A DNA stretch of 64,000 nt from positions 6,572,001-6,636,000 of the forward strand of contig NC_056049.1 of the NCBI RefSeq assembly GCF_004379255.2, read 5' to 3'. This document shows positions 1 through 13,000 of the stretch, piece after piece (the stretch's first letter is position 1; the number at the start of each line of letters is the position of its first letter). This stretch comes from Salvia splendens. Its lineage: Eukaryota; Streptophyta; Magnoliopsida; Lamiales; Lamiaceae. The position numbers were made by a program, and so were the translations under genes. The notes under the pieces are model-generated. The model saw only the letters and a program-made list of their open reading frames with translations, was not told where the DNA came from and did no database searches.

Positions 1-3000
1 ATCATTATTTACAAATATGATCAAAAGGTCCAACTTTTGAGTGGTTCAAATTCTTGAACAGGATATTTCTATAGGTTGGGACCATTTGTGCAATATTTAA
101 GCTCTAGTTTATTAATCTACACACAAAATGGCCTGCATTTGAGGAAACCCCAGCATGACTAGAAAGAAGCATGACCACTTGGGGGAGTGGAAGAGAGGAA
201 CAATGAAACAGCATGCACCATCATAGGACATTAATATAGAAGCCCACACTGTTGGCGATACTATTTACCTTTTGATAGGGCCATCAGGATGCAATCCAAT
301 TGCATCCAGTGTTCCTTTATCTGTGACTAGCTGAAATTTCCGATCTAGTTTCGTGTCAAGAATATCATCAACCTGAAAAATAGTTTGAAGAAAAAGATCA
401 GCCTGTTCATATATAACATAGAAAATAAAAGGTTGATAAAGTATATGCAATGTGCAGAAGCCTTAAGTCAGCACTTTACTGAAGGAAAATATTTGATCCC
501 TAGGTGATAAGAACTGAAGAAAGTTTGGCACACCTTATTAAGCAAAGTTATTGATTATTTGATCCCAAAAGGCTTAGGTATTTCACAATGATATATCTGG
601 TCTAAAATTTTGCCTAGAACGTTCAATTTATAATTAGGCTAGTCTCAAACCACTATACATGGGTAGCAAATATATAATGCCAAAATACAGTAGATTATTT
701 GTATATTGGCTAGAGAAGTGTACTTAAAAACCAATTACTTTCATTTATAGAGAAAGTGGTAGTCAATTAATCACGGTTCCGAATGATAGAAAATGATTAT
801 GAAAACTGATGCAACATTGCATGAAAAAGAAATTTAGAGCAAATGTTAGAGAATGTAAGCATAACACAAATGATTGTCTTATATAAGATGTCTGAAGACG
901 TAAAGAGTAAGTACTAACTATAGACAAGCAAGGATAGCTACATGGTACAACTCAAATGTCTTGTAGTCAAACAATGTTGTTCTTCCAAATATTTGCATTA
1001 TGTCCTTAGATAAAACAGCCTCAACTAGTACAAACAGTATCAATAATTAACAGTTCATTTACAGATAAACTATGATAGAAGAAACACAAATTTTAGTATT
1101 AGATCAGCATTAAGATTCAGTCAGTGTTACTAGCTCTCCCAAAGAATACTCAACTAATTTAGACTAATAAATAATTGTAGTAAAAATGAGTATCCAGTAG
1201 CATCCGTATCAATATCAAAGGTTTAGGTTGCAAGAGAACGAGAACCCGATGATAAGGTTTAGGTTGCAAGAGAACAAGAACCCGATGATAAATATTTGGG
1301 TTCTTACCAGGAATTTAATATTAGGGAATCCATCACGCTGTGCAAGGTTTCGAGCTAGGTCAACAGCTGCTTCACTGTAATCAGTTCCAGTGAGATCTGA
1401 GAACCTGTGAGGTGAAAGAAGTAGTGACAAGTCAGAATCAAACTTTATCAAAATCAGCCAGAGACAATCCACATTAATCATCTCAAATATATAGCAACCA
1501 AGACCCCACTTTTGCATTAAACTCCACATTAAGCCACATGACATTCTCAATTGCAAATTGCAAGCATACTTTATTTCAAGAATTTGATTCTAGCAGAGGC
1601 AATGCTTAGCACACTTTTGGCACTTTCTTGCAGAAATTTCACACTATATAATATCATAAGCATGTAACTGATACTTTTTGCTAATTTTATACAGCTTATA
1701 TTATTAGAACTAATATGCTGGAGACTGCTGCTTTAAAAAGTGGATCTGAAGTGAAGTCTTGATTGGTGTAACATGAACCTACAAGGACCAGCGTCAATCA
1801 ACTTGTTTTCTTAAAGGGATGTCCCTGGAATAAATCAAACTACTTCCTTAAAGGCATATGAAGTAAAATATCCATTCAATATACACCAGCATGCAAATTG
1901 ATATAGGTTAGCAAAAGCCCCATAAATCTATGTTTATCAGTTATCCAGCAGTTATATGATATCCCAACTAATTAACAATGCATCAACATCTCCAATCCAT
2001 CACAAAACACTAACAAGACATTCTCTATCTCTCTATCTCCTGTCAGTCTTCCTTAACACAAAACTTGCACTATTGGAAGCTGGACTCTTTTTGTAGCTCA
2101 TCCTATAGCTTCTGAGGCAAGACAAACAGCATCTTTAGCTGCGAAGCTATATGCTTCACGAAAATAACTGTAGGGAAGCCTATCAGCCTATGTAAATCTC
2201 ATTGCAGGGAACGGATACCACTGACTACAAAAAAAAATTAATCTCCCTACCCTACAATACGGCAAGGACACAACTTCAGCACAAATTATTGCAACTAACT
2301 AAGATAGCAATGCTTTCTGAAATAACTTCATTCAATGTAGAGTATACTAGATAGGTGTATACTGTAACAGCCATAAAAATGTAAGGCAGGGACCCAGCAC
2401 CTAAAGGTGTTAACCGCATCTTGGTGTCTGGATTCTCTAACAAACTTTTAGGAATAGGAGGAAAAAAAGAGAGAAATGAAAAAACAAGCAGAACATTTAG
2501 AGTTTACTGTACCCCTGCTTACTGAGCTCCTGAAGAAGCAAGCCATTACCAGTACCAACATCCAGAATGCTCCATCCAGACAAGTCTTTTTCAGGCTGCC
2601 CAGCAGGCAAACAGTTTGTACTGTCTACATGATTTGGAAAGTTACGCTGAGAAATTTCAAGGCATACATTTTTGGTCCATGTAGCCATATTTTCCATCAC
2701 ATCAGGTCCAAACCTACAAATTAAAAGTATATAACGTACTAATAGCTGATAAGGTTTGATATAATCACTTCCACAGCAGACAGAACAAGAACAGATGACA
2801 AGAGCAGTCATATTATGCATTGTGGTCATTTTTCCTTCATGCAAAGTTGTTGTCGCAGCGTACGTAAAGAAGATCGGTTAGTTAGTTAAATACCATGGTT
2901 TTACTTATTTCAATTGTACTGACTTCAGATACATATTTCGAACAAAATAACAGGATAAGCGAAGTAGAAGAAAATTTACACTGAGCGGTTTAGATACTCC

Positions 3001-4030
3001 AAATTTTATTTATAAGATCTGATATAAACCTGCCTATAGTGTTACTTAATACAGAGGAAGAATAACCAAAAGATGAAATATGTCACATTGTTAGTACACT
3101 GAGGAAAACTATCCTCTTCATGAGTCTAGACCACCTGCACTTATCAAACACTGTCCTAAAATCATCCAAGACTTGTAGCAATACGTGAACATGGTAATCT
3201 CATCCTAATCGGAAATCCAAAAAACAATACCTACCAACGTCAATAAGGAAATCCAAGAAATTATCTGAAGTTAAGCATGAAGGCTAGTAAGGGAGTAGGG
3301 AGAATAACTGAAAGTCTGAGAGCAAACATAATCTTTCTCCATCATAAAGTTGGGACAGAACACCAATAGTTTCTAAGAATGAAATTGGAATACACCAACT
3401 ACCCAGAAACCAGATGTAGACTCACCAAACTTCTCCAGCATGACCATGTTCTCGGAAATTTGCCAATTCATCTGCATATGCTGCATCCCAGTAACTCTGG
3501 AATCCCAGCATTGATGAAACTGCCTCCGCATCTGGCTCCTCTTTGTCAGAACTGCTCAACACAAACATTAGAGTTTTCTGAGTTCGAAACCAAAAAAAAT
3601 AAGTCATCCCCTGACGAATAAAATTGAGAACCTATTTTGTAATTCCCATCATTAGTTAGCATTCTACACTAAGAATTCCCAAACTAACTGACTAGCAACT
3701 TCAGAAAATCATGATATGGCAACGCGGAGTTCAATTATTAGCATACCAAGCAAATACGTACAGATCACTGAAAGGCTAAAGTGTTACGAATCGGAACTAA
3801 GGGAGAAATGACCTGTAGTCGGATGCGGCACGGTAAGCAGCCGAGGAGAGCGCTTCAGCGGCGTCAGCCTGACGCTGCTCGTCATCGAGAGTGCTTCCAT
3901 AATCGCTCTTTATGGACCAAGAGTCGGCGGCGATGGAACGGTCATCATCGGAGATCAGATCGATGGCGGCAACCTGCCGAGCAGCTTGCGATATGTCGGA
4001 ATCCTCCGGCGGCAATCTGATTCCCGCCAT
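1..4030 (-). CDS. AR401/EEF1A lysine methyltransferase 2-like SAM methyltransferase, 5' part
   Basis: This is a seven-beta-strand SAM-dependent methyltransferase of the METTL10/EFM4 type, called AR401 in Arabidopsis. Relatives trimethylate a lysine of translation elongation factor eEF1A in the cytosol. Five exons can be read on the minus strand: 4030-3813, 3551-3426, 2713-2513, 1404-1308 and 372-269. All have GT-AG junctions and compatible phases, giving about 248 codons. The SAM-binding motif I (DVGTGNG) is at about residues 166-172, followed across a splice by TGTDYSEAAV, and the family motif DKGTLDAI is in exon 5. The N-terminal 90 residues are acidic and low in complexity. I chose the ATG at 4030 because an upstream TTG is not a plant start. 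The C-terminal part lies beyond position 1, and I saw no exon in 1-260. Identity is firm at family level; the eEF1A substrate is inferred from the family. Confidence 0.85.
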
Positions 4031-4525
4031 GTAGACCAAATCACGGAGATATGTGATAGAGGGATTGAGTGAGAAACCCTAGTGAGAGGATTTTGGGGAT
4101 ATCAGGAAAGAGAAGATGAGGGGAGTAATGGGAAGCTGCTCGGATGATTTCAGCGTGTGACCATGGTAGGGGTACATTTGGAATTTCCAGTTTAGACATC
4201 GTTTTTTTTATTAGAGCCTCAGCAATGGCGGACGTCCACGCGGAATCCCCACCAGCGTGCGGGAATTCCGTGGCGGACGTCCGTCATTGCGCGTCCAGGC
4301 ACGGATACGGAATTCCGCGAAGGAATTCGCAGTTCCGCGAAATTCTGCGGGGAATTCCGTGCGGACGTCCGCCATTGCGTTGACGCCCGCTGAATTTCGC
4401 TTTTTTCATTAAATATTTTTTTTTCGGTTCATATATATACATCCCGTTGAACTTAATTTCATTTGCACCACTTGTATTAACAAGTTTCTCTCTCTCTCTG
4501 AAAATACCTTTCTTTCGAATCAACA

Positions 4526-5935
4526 ATGGAGCACCACGACAGCGATTCCCCCGCCTCGAGCGAGTCACCGACGCCCCATTTTCCCATTGGTGGGAGTAAG
4601 CCGATGTCCGCTGCGATGCCTCAAATGCCGGGGATGATGCCCCAGTCTCAAATGCCACCGGGAATGATGCCCGGGTACTACAACATGTACCCGCAGTGGT
4701 ATGGGATGATGCCCCAGATACCGGGGATGATGCCCCAGATGCATGGGTCGCCTGTCGCTGCGGGGGGAGTAGGCAAGGGGTCCCCCAATCGCTGGTGGAC
4801 AACGTCTATCGGCCCTTTATGGATTTACTATCGACGGACAACCCGGCGAGCTCTCCTCTCGAGACTCAGTTCGCTGGCGTCGACACGTTCTCGTTTGAGG
4901 AGTTGGGGCTTTCTCCGGTCCGGGACACTCCCGCCAGCGCACCACCGGCGACGGGGAGGACAGGGAGGACCGGGCGAATGAGGGGCAGGGGACGGGGCGT
5001 CCCGGTGTACGGAGGCGAGGTGGGGGAGGGATCCAGCGCGAACAAGAGGACCGTCTGGAGCATGGACGAGTGCATCGCGCTGGCGAAGGCGTGGATCAGT
5101 GTAGTGGAGGATCCATACGTCGGGGCGAACCAGGACATCGACCGGATGTGGTGGCGCATTAGCCCAAGCTACCTCCAGTTCAAACCGCAAGGGGGGAAGG
5201 GCACAACGCGGAGCAATGCCGGAAACAGTGGGAACGGTTGAAGAGGCAGCTCAGCCGATTTGCCGGCATTTACACAAACAACCTCCGCTCGGCAACCAGC
5301 GGCATGTCTGCCGAGGATGTGAAGCTGCTGGCTCATCAGCAGTTCCCCGACGCTGAGAAGGGCTTCGGGGAATTCAAGTATTGGCCGGTGTTTCTTGTGG
5401 TGCAGTATTCGCCCAAGTTCACTGCGGGTGTTGAATCTGGCTGGCCGAAGCGGACGAAGATCAGCGCCTCCTGAGAGTACAATAGCAGTGCTGGTTCAGC
5501 GGAACTCCCCCCCCCCCCCGCCGAGGCAAAGTTCCCCACACCCACATCGTCGGCCCGCCGCCGTCGCCCGGTTGGGCAAAAGTCTGCGGCGCGGATGTCG
5601 AGGGGAAGCACCAGCGGATCCGCCGAGGCTCAATCGACAGCACCCCTCCAAAACGATCCCGAGAACCCCTCATTCGCCCGCATCGCCGCACATGAAACCT
5701 TGTTACGTGCGATGGTTGAATGGCGCCAAGCGACCAACCCCATTACAAGCGGAAGCTTAAGCCCCTCCTCGATAGTATGCTCCGCGATTTGGGGTTCGAC
5801 AGGATGTCGGACGATGATGGCGAGGGGGCGGCGGCGCCGACGGCGAGAGGACTGGCGACGAGGAATCCGAGGAGTGAGAAGCCGGTTTTTATTTTTATAA
5901 TAATGTACTTTTTTAGTAATTATGTTTTTTTTTAA
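4526..5935 (+). pseudogene. Harbinger ORF1-like (Myb/NAM-associated) gene, frameshifted
   Basis: Fragments in successive frames read as one ORF1-type DNA-binding protein of PIF/Harbinger elements, the kind often mislabelled 'glutathione S-transferase T3-like' in plant genomes. The N-terminus (ATG at 4526) is a Met/Pro/Gly/Gln-rich stretch with repeated PGMMPQ units. After a frame change near 4760 it reads through a Gly/Arg-rich linker into a Myb-like trihelix start (WSMDECIALAKAWISV) near 5060. It shifts again near 5230 into QLSRFAGIYTNNLRSA and a region ending FKYWPVF. It resumes at about 5595 and 5720 with the C-terminal helical part. At least three frame changes make it non-functional. The start sits about 70 bp after a CT-rich stretch that may be the old leader. 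Confidence 0.65.
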
Positions 5936-5962
5936 TGAAGTATGGTTTTTTTAAAATAAAGT

Positions 5963-6009
5963 GGTTGCATTTTCTCCGTATTCGCACCAAATACGGAGAA
6001 AATGCAACC
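5963..6009. repeat. Perfect 20-bp inverted repeat with 7-nt loop
   Basis: Arms 5963-5982 and 5990-6009 are exact reverse complements (GGTTGCATTTTCTCCGTATT and its complement), separated by the loop CGCACCA. The hairpin lies just inside the right end of the Harbinger-like element and may be its subterminal fold. Confidence 0.9.
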
Positions 6010-6048
6010 GGTGTTTTTGGAAATTCCGCTCCAGTGCTGATGTTGTTA

Positions 6049-6967
6049 AACCAAATTGGATGTAATGATTGTTTAATCTGCACGCTAAATAATTCAATAA
6101 CAAGACTAAATAGACAAAATATCTGAGGCAAGATTCAACCGGAAGGAGCATCAAATTGGGAGAGACAAGGCTCCAGTAGAGGGATTGGGGCAATAGCATC
6201 TCGATGCGAGGAATGCAACAAAGAAAGACATGACTCACGGGATAAAGGAGATACATTTTTGAATATCAAAGGAGAACTAGGAGAATGAATATCAACATTT
6301 TTGAATCCATTCTTGCATCCACAAAAAGCTAGCACCACTTCAATCTCTTACAAAATTTGTTCTTATTCTTTCCTTCTTAGAATTTCAATCGGAGTCACTA
6401 ACATATCGTACACTCCGACCTAGCTTCGTATTCTCCCAAGCATATTTCTTTATTTTGTCTTGGATTTCTATTTTATCTTGTTAATTGTTTCTATTGTTAT
6501 GTATGATTAGATATAATCATTTTACACAATAAACTATGTATAGTTGGATATCCTAATTATGCTCATATTAATTATATAGAAAATAATTGAGATAACAAAA
6601 GAAAAAAATCGATGATTGAATTTTAAATCTTCAAGCTGATTTAATTATTTATTGCACTCCCAATATAAAATTTTTGGATCCCCCATTGTCGACGAGTTCA
6701 AAGATCGACCAGCTCGAACAAGATGAAGACTTTTCAAGCATACCAAGTTTCCACTCTCTCCATCAAACGACATATGTTTCAAATCACGCTGACCTTGTTT
6801 TCAATCTCGTCTCAAGCATCTTTGGTTCAAAACATAATTTAATTTTAGTTTTACTTCTTGTTTCATAATACATGTCATTTTGTACGAAAACAAGCTTTAA
6901 TATTATTCATATTATGTCCATTTCCGTAAATGTTTATATTTCAGTTTAAACAAATTTAGTGAGGTTC

Positions 6968-7001
<34 letters not shown>

Positions 7002-8594
7002 ACCCCAAAAAAAAAAACAAAAAAGGGTGTGCCCACCCAGGTTCGAGCCATAAAATCATGTAACTTTTATAAAATTATATTTTCACGTAATTAAAATATT
7101 AAATTTACAAAATTCCTCCCCAAAATCACATCAACTTTTCCGTAAATGCATATGTACGAGAACAAAAATCTCAGGCTTGAGACCAATAAGGATGGTTGGT
7201 TTATTTATTTTCAAACCCAAAAACATTGGCCCGGAATAAGGAAGGTCCATATTTTTTAGACTAATAAGTATTTGGTTATCTTTTATTTTGCTAAAATCAA
7301 ACCAAATTGATTTCATAAATTTATGTATGCTTGAACTTATACTCGTTCCATCATAGTTGATTTTTTTTTTTGATACGTTCTACCATGCATACTTTGTTAT
7401 TTCACCACTTAACACAATAAACATCATTTTGATTAGTTAAGATTGATTATACCATTCACTATTTGCAAGAAATTGTCCCCAAGTATAAACTTATGATTAA
7501 TAGGTCAAGAGATTGTCCCTAAGTAGAAGCATAATTATTTACAACTCATAATTTGACATATGTTTACCTACTAGTTTATACTACGCTTAGCGGAAAACAC
7601 TCGCCACCTAAACATTGATTCCTTTTTAAAGGGTCGATTGAGAAATGGCGAATAGCTACGCATCCTTCCAAGATCACCAAATCATGATTAACAAATGCCA
7701 GCTACTTTTTGTACCTAATTATCTTACACCTATATAGAAAATACATTTAAGATGATATTTGTGGTGCAATGGATAAATAATTTAATGAAAACATCGAACC
7801 ATATATTCTAAATTAGCTAGGTAAATCATCAAAGTTAGACTTGTGAGATTTGGTGCTTAATTCCGTAGTCGCATTGGGATTTTATCAATCTTGCCTAATT
7901 CAGATCATGAAAAGAAAATCACTACTACTAGTATTTATTAATGACTCCGGTCCATGTTTGTTGTGGTTTGAATATTTGTTTTTTTGAAAAAATATGGTCT
8001 GAATAATTTAAATATTAATTTACAACTCAAAATAACATACATTTTCGATTAGTTTTTTATTTCAAATTATTATTTTTTTTGGTACAGTATAGATCAATTA
8101 TGTTCAGTTAAATGGTCTACGACGAGGCCAGAGAAACTTTGACACGACACAAAAATTTGACATGAACATGCACAAAATTAATGGATTTGAGTCAAGTTTT
8201 TTTAGCTCGATGTCTTTATTGGGTTAACCCATGATAATATTATTAATGTAACTATTTTTATTTATAAAATAATAAATATTTTAGTTATTATTTGCGTTCG
8301 TGTAAATCAGATTTTTAATATATAAGTCAAGTTTTAATAGTGTAAATCATGTTTTTATTAAATAATAACAGGTTTTAATCATGCAAATCATGTGTTACCA
8401 TGTAATATCTTATTTTAATCATGTAAATTAGGTCAGGTCGTTATCAGGTTATTATCATATCGTGCTAATATCATATTACATTGTGTTGTTAACGAATTGG
8501 TTTCGTGTACAGATCGAGTTTGGATATATAGTTAGCAAGTCGAATTTGTGTTCGGATTAATAAATTTTTTTTAATATACTAGTACTCCATATTG
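6049..8594. other. Intergenic, AT-rich, no gene seen
   Basis: About 2.5 kb between the Harbinger-like element and the gypsy element. I see no coding region that resembles a known protein; the longest frames are about 60 codons and unremarkable. It contains a 32-base C homopolymer (6970-7001). From about 8090 to 8550 there is a degenerate, repetitive AT-rich stretch with many short variants of 'gtaaatcatgtttt', probably an old unclassified repeat. Confidence 0.5.
6970..7001. repeat. Poly-C homopolymer, 32 nt
   Basis: An uninterrupted run of 32 C, followed after one A by CCCC and then by 11 A. It is a G4- or i-motif-capable tract, or an assembly artefact. Confidence 0.9.
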
Positions 8595-8599
8595 TCAGA

Positions 8600-9274
8600 T
8601 GATGAATCGGCGAATTTTTGATGGTGATGAATGCTTGTAAAAATAAATGAAGATCAACACAGAGATTTACGTGGTTCGATTTACTGAGGTAAATCTACAT
8701 CCACGGGAAGAAAAGTGGGCAGAGTTGTATTGCTTGATCTGTTTTCTACAGCTAACAATACAGACTTGCTATTTGCTATTTTCTCTTTAGAGAGCTTAAC
8801 AGAAGTTTTTCCAGCAGAAGTATCTATCTGACCTAGGTTCTATTTATACATTGAACCTAGATCGTGGCATGCAGCATTTATTAGGTAGTGGATGTCGTGG
8901 AGGTCGTGGCGACCTTGCATGGGTCCACTATCCTGCATGAGTTAATGACTGCTTGACACCACTAAATAGATAATCGGTGTAGCGGAGGTGGAAATCTTGC
9001 ATGAGTCCACTATTTCCTAGTTCGGTCGAATACTGAGACCGGACTGCTGAATTATTGCCGAGCAGCTTTTGCCGATCTGAGAGTAGAGCTTGATGCCGAC
9101 CAGAGCAGAGTTTGATTGGTTGGCTTTTACCGAGCTGTAGGCTGGGGCCGAACTCTGTGGTTGTGCCGAACTGAACTCTTGAGTCATGCCGGACTGATAC
9201 TCTTTAGCCATGCCGAACTGATACTCTTTCTTGGGCTTTACTGCTGTTGGGCTTGTTTAGTACGTACTCCATCA
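8600..9274 (-). repeat. 3' LTR of the gypsy element
   Basis: 675 bp, matching 15558-16232 with no difference that I could find. It carries TG...CA ends, and the TCAGA duplication lies immediately to its left. Relative to the minus-strand coding direction it is the 3' LTR. Confidence 0.93.
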
Positions 9275-9291
9275 CTACCCCCCCCCCGAAG
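9275..9291 (-). other. Polypurine tract of the gypsy element
   Basis: The minus strand reads GAAG-free purine DNA ending in ten G, then TAG, directly before the 3' LTR. This is the position expected for the plus-strand primer. Confidence 0.7.
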
Positions 9292-9394
9292 AATGAAGTG
9301 AATCACTTCGGCATTCTGGATAAAGGTACGGGGTAAGTTGATGTTTGTCTTCGGTCTGATGAAGTGAACTCTTCTTTGACCGGACTTGGTTTGT

Positions 9395-9549
9395 GTCCTA
9401 ATTTGGCGAGTTTTATCGCTCGGATCGAACTTTCCGTTGTCCTAATTTGGGGATCGGACTTTCCCTTGTCCTAATTCGGCGAGTTTTATCGCGTGGATCG
9501 GACTTTCCCTAGTCGTAATTCAGGCAAGTTTTATCGCGAGAATCAGACT
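9395..9549. repeat. Degenerate tandem repeats in the gypsy 3' region
   Basis: Roughly 55-65 bp units with the common core GTCCTAATT..GGCGAGTTTTATCGC and GGATCGGACTTTCC occur about three times with indels. They lie between the polypurine tract and the pol stop, where Tat-type elements often carry tandem repeats. Confidence 0.6.
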
Positions 9550-9551
9550 TT

Positions 9552-9908
9552 TGTTGCAGTTCGTTTCAGACGAAGTGCTTGATTCTTAAGCTGAATTGTG
9601 GTCTTGTATCTTCTGTAGAAGCTTTGAGTCACAATCGTTGGCTTGTTGCAGCTCGTTTCAGACGAACTGCTTGTTTAAGCTGAATTGTGGTCTTGTATCT
9701 TCTGTAGAAGCTTTGACTCGCAATCGTTGGCTTGTTGCAGCTCGTTTCAGACGAACTGCTTGTTTAAGCTGAATTGTGGTCTTGTATCTTCTGTAGAAGC
9801 TTTGACTCACAATCGTTGGCTTGTTGCAGCTCGTTTCAGACGAACTGCTTGTTTAAGCTGAATTGTGGTCTTGTATCTTCTGTAGAAGCTTTGACTCACA
9901 ATCGTGTG
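9552..9908. repeat. 89-bp tandem repeat, four copies
   Basis: Units start at about 9552 (divergent), 9642, 9731 and 9820, with an exact 89-bp period for the last three. Each contains TTGTTGCAGCTCGTTTCAG and TGTATCTTCTGTAGAAGC. The array is untranslated on the pol strand and sits at the 3' end of the element. Confidence 0.85.
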
Positions 9909-10097
9909 CTTGTATATGTTCTAAGAAGGGGATCAGCCTTCGAAGAACAAGCTACCTCAGTAACATTTGTAAGAGACGACACGCACAGAGACAGACAAAA
10001 CACACAGACAAAACGCACAGAGACAAATAAAGACTAAGCAAACCAAATAAAGCACATTGAGCAAACAGGACTCAAGACTGACTGACCGGACTGTCTC

Positions 10098-13000
10098 TTA
10101 CAAATGGAACTTTTTGAGGTTGGAAATGTGCCATGTTCGGGGTACCTGTTCTCCTGACATGTGAGCCAATTTGTAAGACCCTTTGCCGAGGACTTCTGAC
10201 ACCCGATACGGACCTTCCCATGTGGGTTCGAGCTTGCCCAGCTTTTCTGCTCGGCTTACTTCGTTGTTTCTCAGGACGAGATCTCCCACTTGAAATTGCA
10301 GCTTCTTCACCCTTTGGTTGTAATACCGGGCTACTTGTTCCTTGTACTTGGCTGCTTTTATGCATGCCAATTCTCTTCTTTCTTCGGCAAGATCTAGCTC
10401 GGCTCTCAGTCCGTCGTCATTCATTTCTGAGGAGAAATTTAGAGTTCGGGGACTGGGTACGCCGATCTCCACCGGAATCACGGCTTCAGTGCCGTATACC
10501 AGACTGTACGGAGTTTCACCGTTGGAGGTTGTGGGTGTAGTTCGGTAGGACCATAGGACTTGAGGGAGATTTTCTACCCATTGTCCTTTGGCTTGTTCTA
10601 ACCGAGCTTTTAACCCTTTCACCAGGATACGATTTGTTACCTCCGTTTGTCCGTTTGCTTGTGGATGAGAGACCGAAGTGAACCGCTGTTGAATATTCAG
10701 CTCTTGGCACCAATTCTTGAACGTCTTGTCGGTGAACTGAGTCCCGTTATCCGAGATGAGGATGTGGGGTATGCCAAATCGGCACACTATGTTCTTCCAG
10801 ACGAAATCCAATGCCTTTGAGCTCGTTATCGTAGCTAATGGTTCAGCTTCCACCCACTTCGTAAAGTAGTCCACGGCAACGATTAGGAATTTCATTTGCC
10901 GAGGAGCTTGAGGAAGTGGTCCCACTATGTCTATGCCCCATTGCATGAAAGGCCAAGGGCTTTGCATAGTGGATAGATCGGTCTGCGGCATCCTTGGGAT
11001 ATTTGCATGGATTTGGCACTTCGGGCATGTCTTGACGAGCTGCACTGCTTCTTGTACCAAGGTTGGCCAATAATATCCCCATCTTAGAACTTTTTTAGCT
11101 AAAGCTCTAGCTCCGATGTGGCTGCCGCACGATCCTTCATGAACTTCTCTGAGGATGTAGTCCGTCTCTTCTGGTCCTACGCACCGCAATAACGGCTGGA
11201 GGTAAGACTTTCTAAAGAGGACTCCTTCATGAAGTTCATACCGAAGTGCTCGGTACGTGATTTTCCGAGCTTCTCTCTTATCCTCGGGCAATTGTCCCTG
11301 ATCCAGATACTGCAAGATCGGCGTCATCCAGTTCGGCGAGCTGGATATTGAATGTACCTCGGCTTCATCAATGCTTCGATGCATTAATTCTTCCGCCTTT
11401 GAGCTCGGATCTGAGGCCAACTTACTTAAGGTATCTGCTCGGCTATTTTCCGCTCTGGGAACGCGGATTATCCGAAAATAGGAGAAACTTCGGCTGATGC
11501 TTTGCGCTTTGTCCAAATACTTCTTCATTCTCTCGTCACGAGCTTCATTTGTACCCAACATGTGATTTACTATGACTTGTGAATCACAATGGACTTTGAG
11601 AGATTTGACGAGCAGACTTTGCGCTAACTGGAGTCCGGCAAGGAGGGCTTCGTACTCGGCTTCATTATTAGTAGTGGGGAATAGGAACCGAAGTGAGTAG
11701 GTTACCTCGTGTCCATCGGGAGCGACGAGTAAAATACCAGCTCCACTTCCCCTCTTGTTTGAAGCTCCATCTACGAATCCGCTCCAGCAGTCTGGCGGCT
11801 CTACTTCAGATTCCAAGGGCTGTGCTAGTTCGGCATGGGCAGAATTTTTTTGTTCGGCAATAACAGGGATTGCTTGATCGAACTTGGCCTCTGTAAGAAA
11901 ATCTGCCAAGGCTTGTCCCTTGATGGCTTTCCGAGGTAGGTACTCGATTGAGTGTTCTCCCAGCTCTATGGCCCATTTGGCGATTCTGCCTGATGCTTCT
12001 GGCTTGGTCAAAACTTGCCGAAGAGGCAGATCGGTTAAGACACATACCTTGTGAGCATAGAAGTATGGCCGCAGTCTCCTTGCTGCATTTACTAACGCCA
12101 GAGCAATTTTTTCCAGAGGTTGATACCTTGTTTCTGGACCTCTTAATGCTCGGCTTGTAAAGTAGATGGGAAACTGCTTTAGGCCTTCTTCTCGTACAAG
12201 CACCGCGCTGATGGTTTGATCTGATGCCGCTAAGTATAAGAATATTACTTCGGCTTCGGTTGGAACAGAGAGAATAGGAAGCTCGGCTAGATAACTTTTG
12301 AGCTCGTCAAAGGCCTTTTTCTGCTCGGCTCCCCACTCGAACTTTGGTGCCTTTTTCAACACCTTGAAGAACGGCAGTTGCTTTTCGGCTGCTTGGGAAA
12401 GGAATCGATTCAGTGCGGCTAGACATCCGGTTAGCCTTTGCACGTCATGTATGGACTTCGGCATTGCCATGTTCTGAACGACTTGAACTTTTGAGGGGTT
12501 TGCCTTGAGTCCGTCCTTCGAAACCCAACAACCCAGAAACTTTCCCGAATCTACCAAAAAGGTACACTTTTGGGGATTAAGTTTGAGGTTGGCTTTCTTG
12601 AGCACGTTGAGAGTGGACTTGAGGTTGTGCTCGTACTCCGAAGTGCTTTTGCTTTTGACGACTATATCGTCAACATACACTTCGACCTCCTTTCCAATCA
12701 GGTGCCGAAAAAGCTTGTCTACCATCCTTTGATAAGTGGCTCCGGCATTCTTTAAACCGAATGGCATCTTTTTATAAGCGAAAATGCCGAAATCGGTAAT
12801 GAAAGCTGTTTTCGGAGCGTCACTCTCATCCATCAACACTTGGTGATATCCTTTGTATAAATCAAGAAAACAGAAAATTTCGAAGCCGATCAAAGCTTCT
12901 ACTTTTTTATCTATATTCGGAAGGGGATAGCAATCTTTTGGACAGTGCTTGTTTAGATCGGTAAAATCTATGCACATCCGCCATCCTCCTCCTTTTTTCT

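Larger units (their letters stand above)
4214..6045 (+). mobile_element. PIF/Harbinger-like non-autonomous DNA transposon
   Basis: A 1.8-kb unit is bounded by TTA on both sides (4211-4213 and 6046-6048), the 3-bp duplication typical of PIF/Harbinger elements. Its ends are an imperfect inverted pair: GAGCCTCAGCAATGGCGGA on the left, and on the right the reverse complement of a stretch ending in GCTGATGTTG. The left end also has an internal inverted repeat, 4224-4249 against 4352-4378, rich in GCGGACGTCC. Inside is a decayed ORF1-type gene but no recognisable DDE transposase, so the unit would need a transposase from elsewhere. The boundaries rest on the TSD plus weak terminal similarity. Confidence 0.65.

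Noticed and set aside
4696..5241. Possible glutathione S-transferase-like gene
   Set aside because: The frame has no GST fold. The WSMDECIALAKAWISV start is the trihelix of Harbinger ORF1 proteins, which carry that label by mistake in many annotations.
6674..6868. A 64-codon open frame in the intergenic region
   Set aside because: It has no similarity to any family I know and no supporting signals; such frames occur by chance.
9552..9908. CRISPR-like array
   Set aside because: The 89-bp units are tandem without unique spacers and lie inside a plant retrotransposon.
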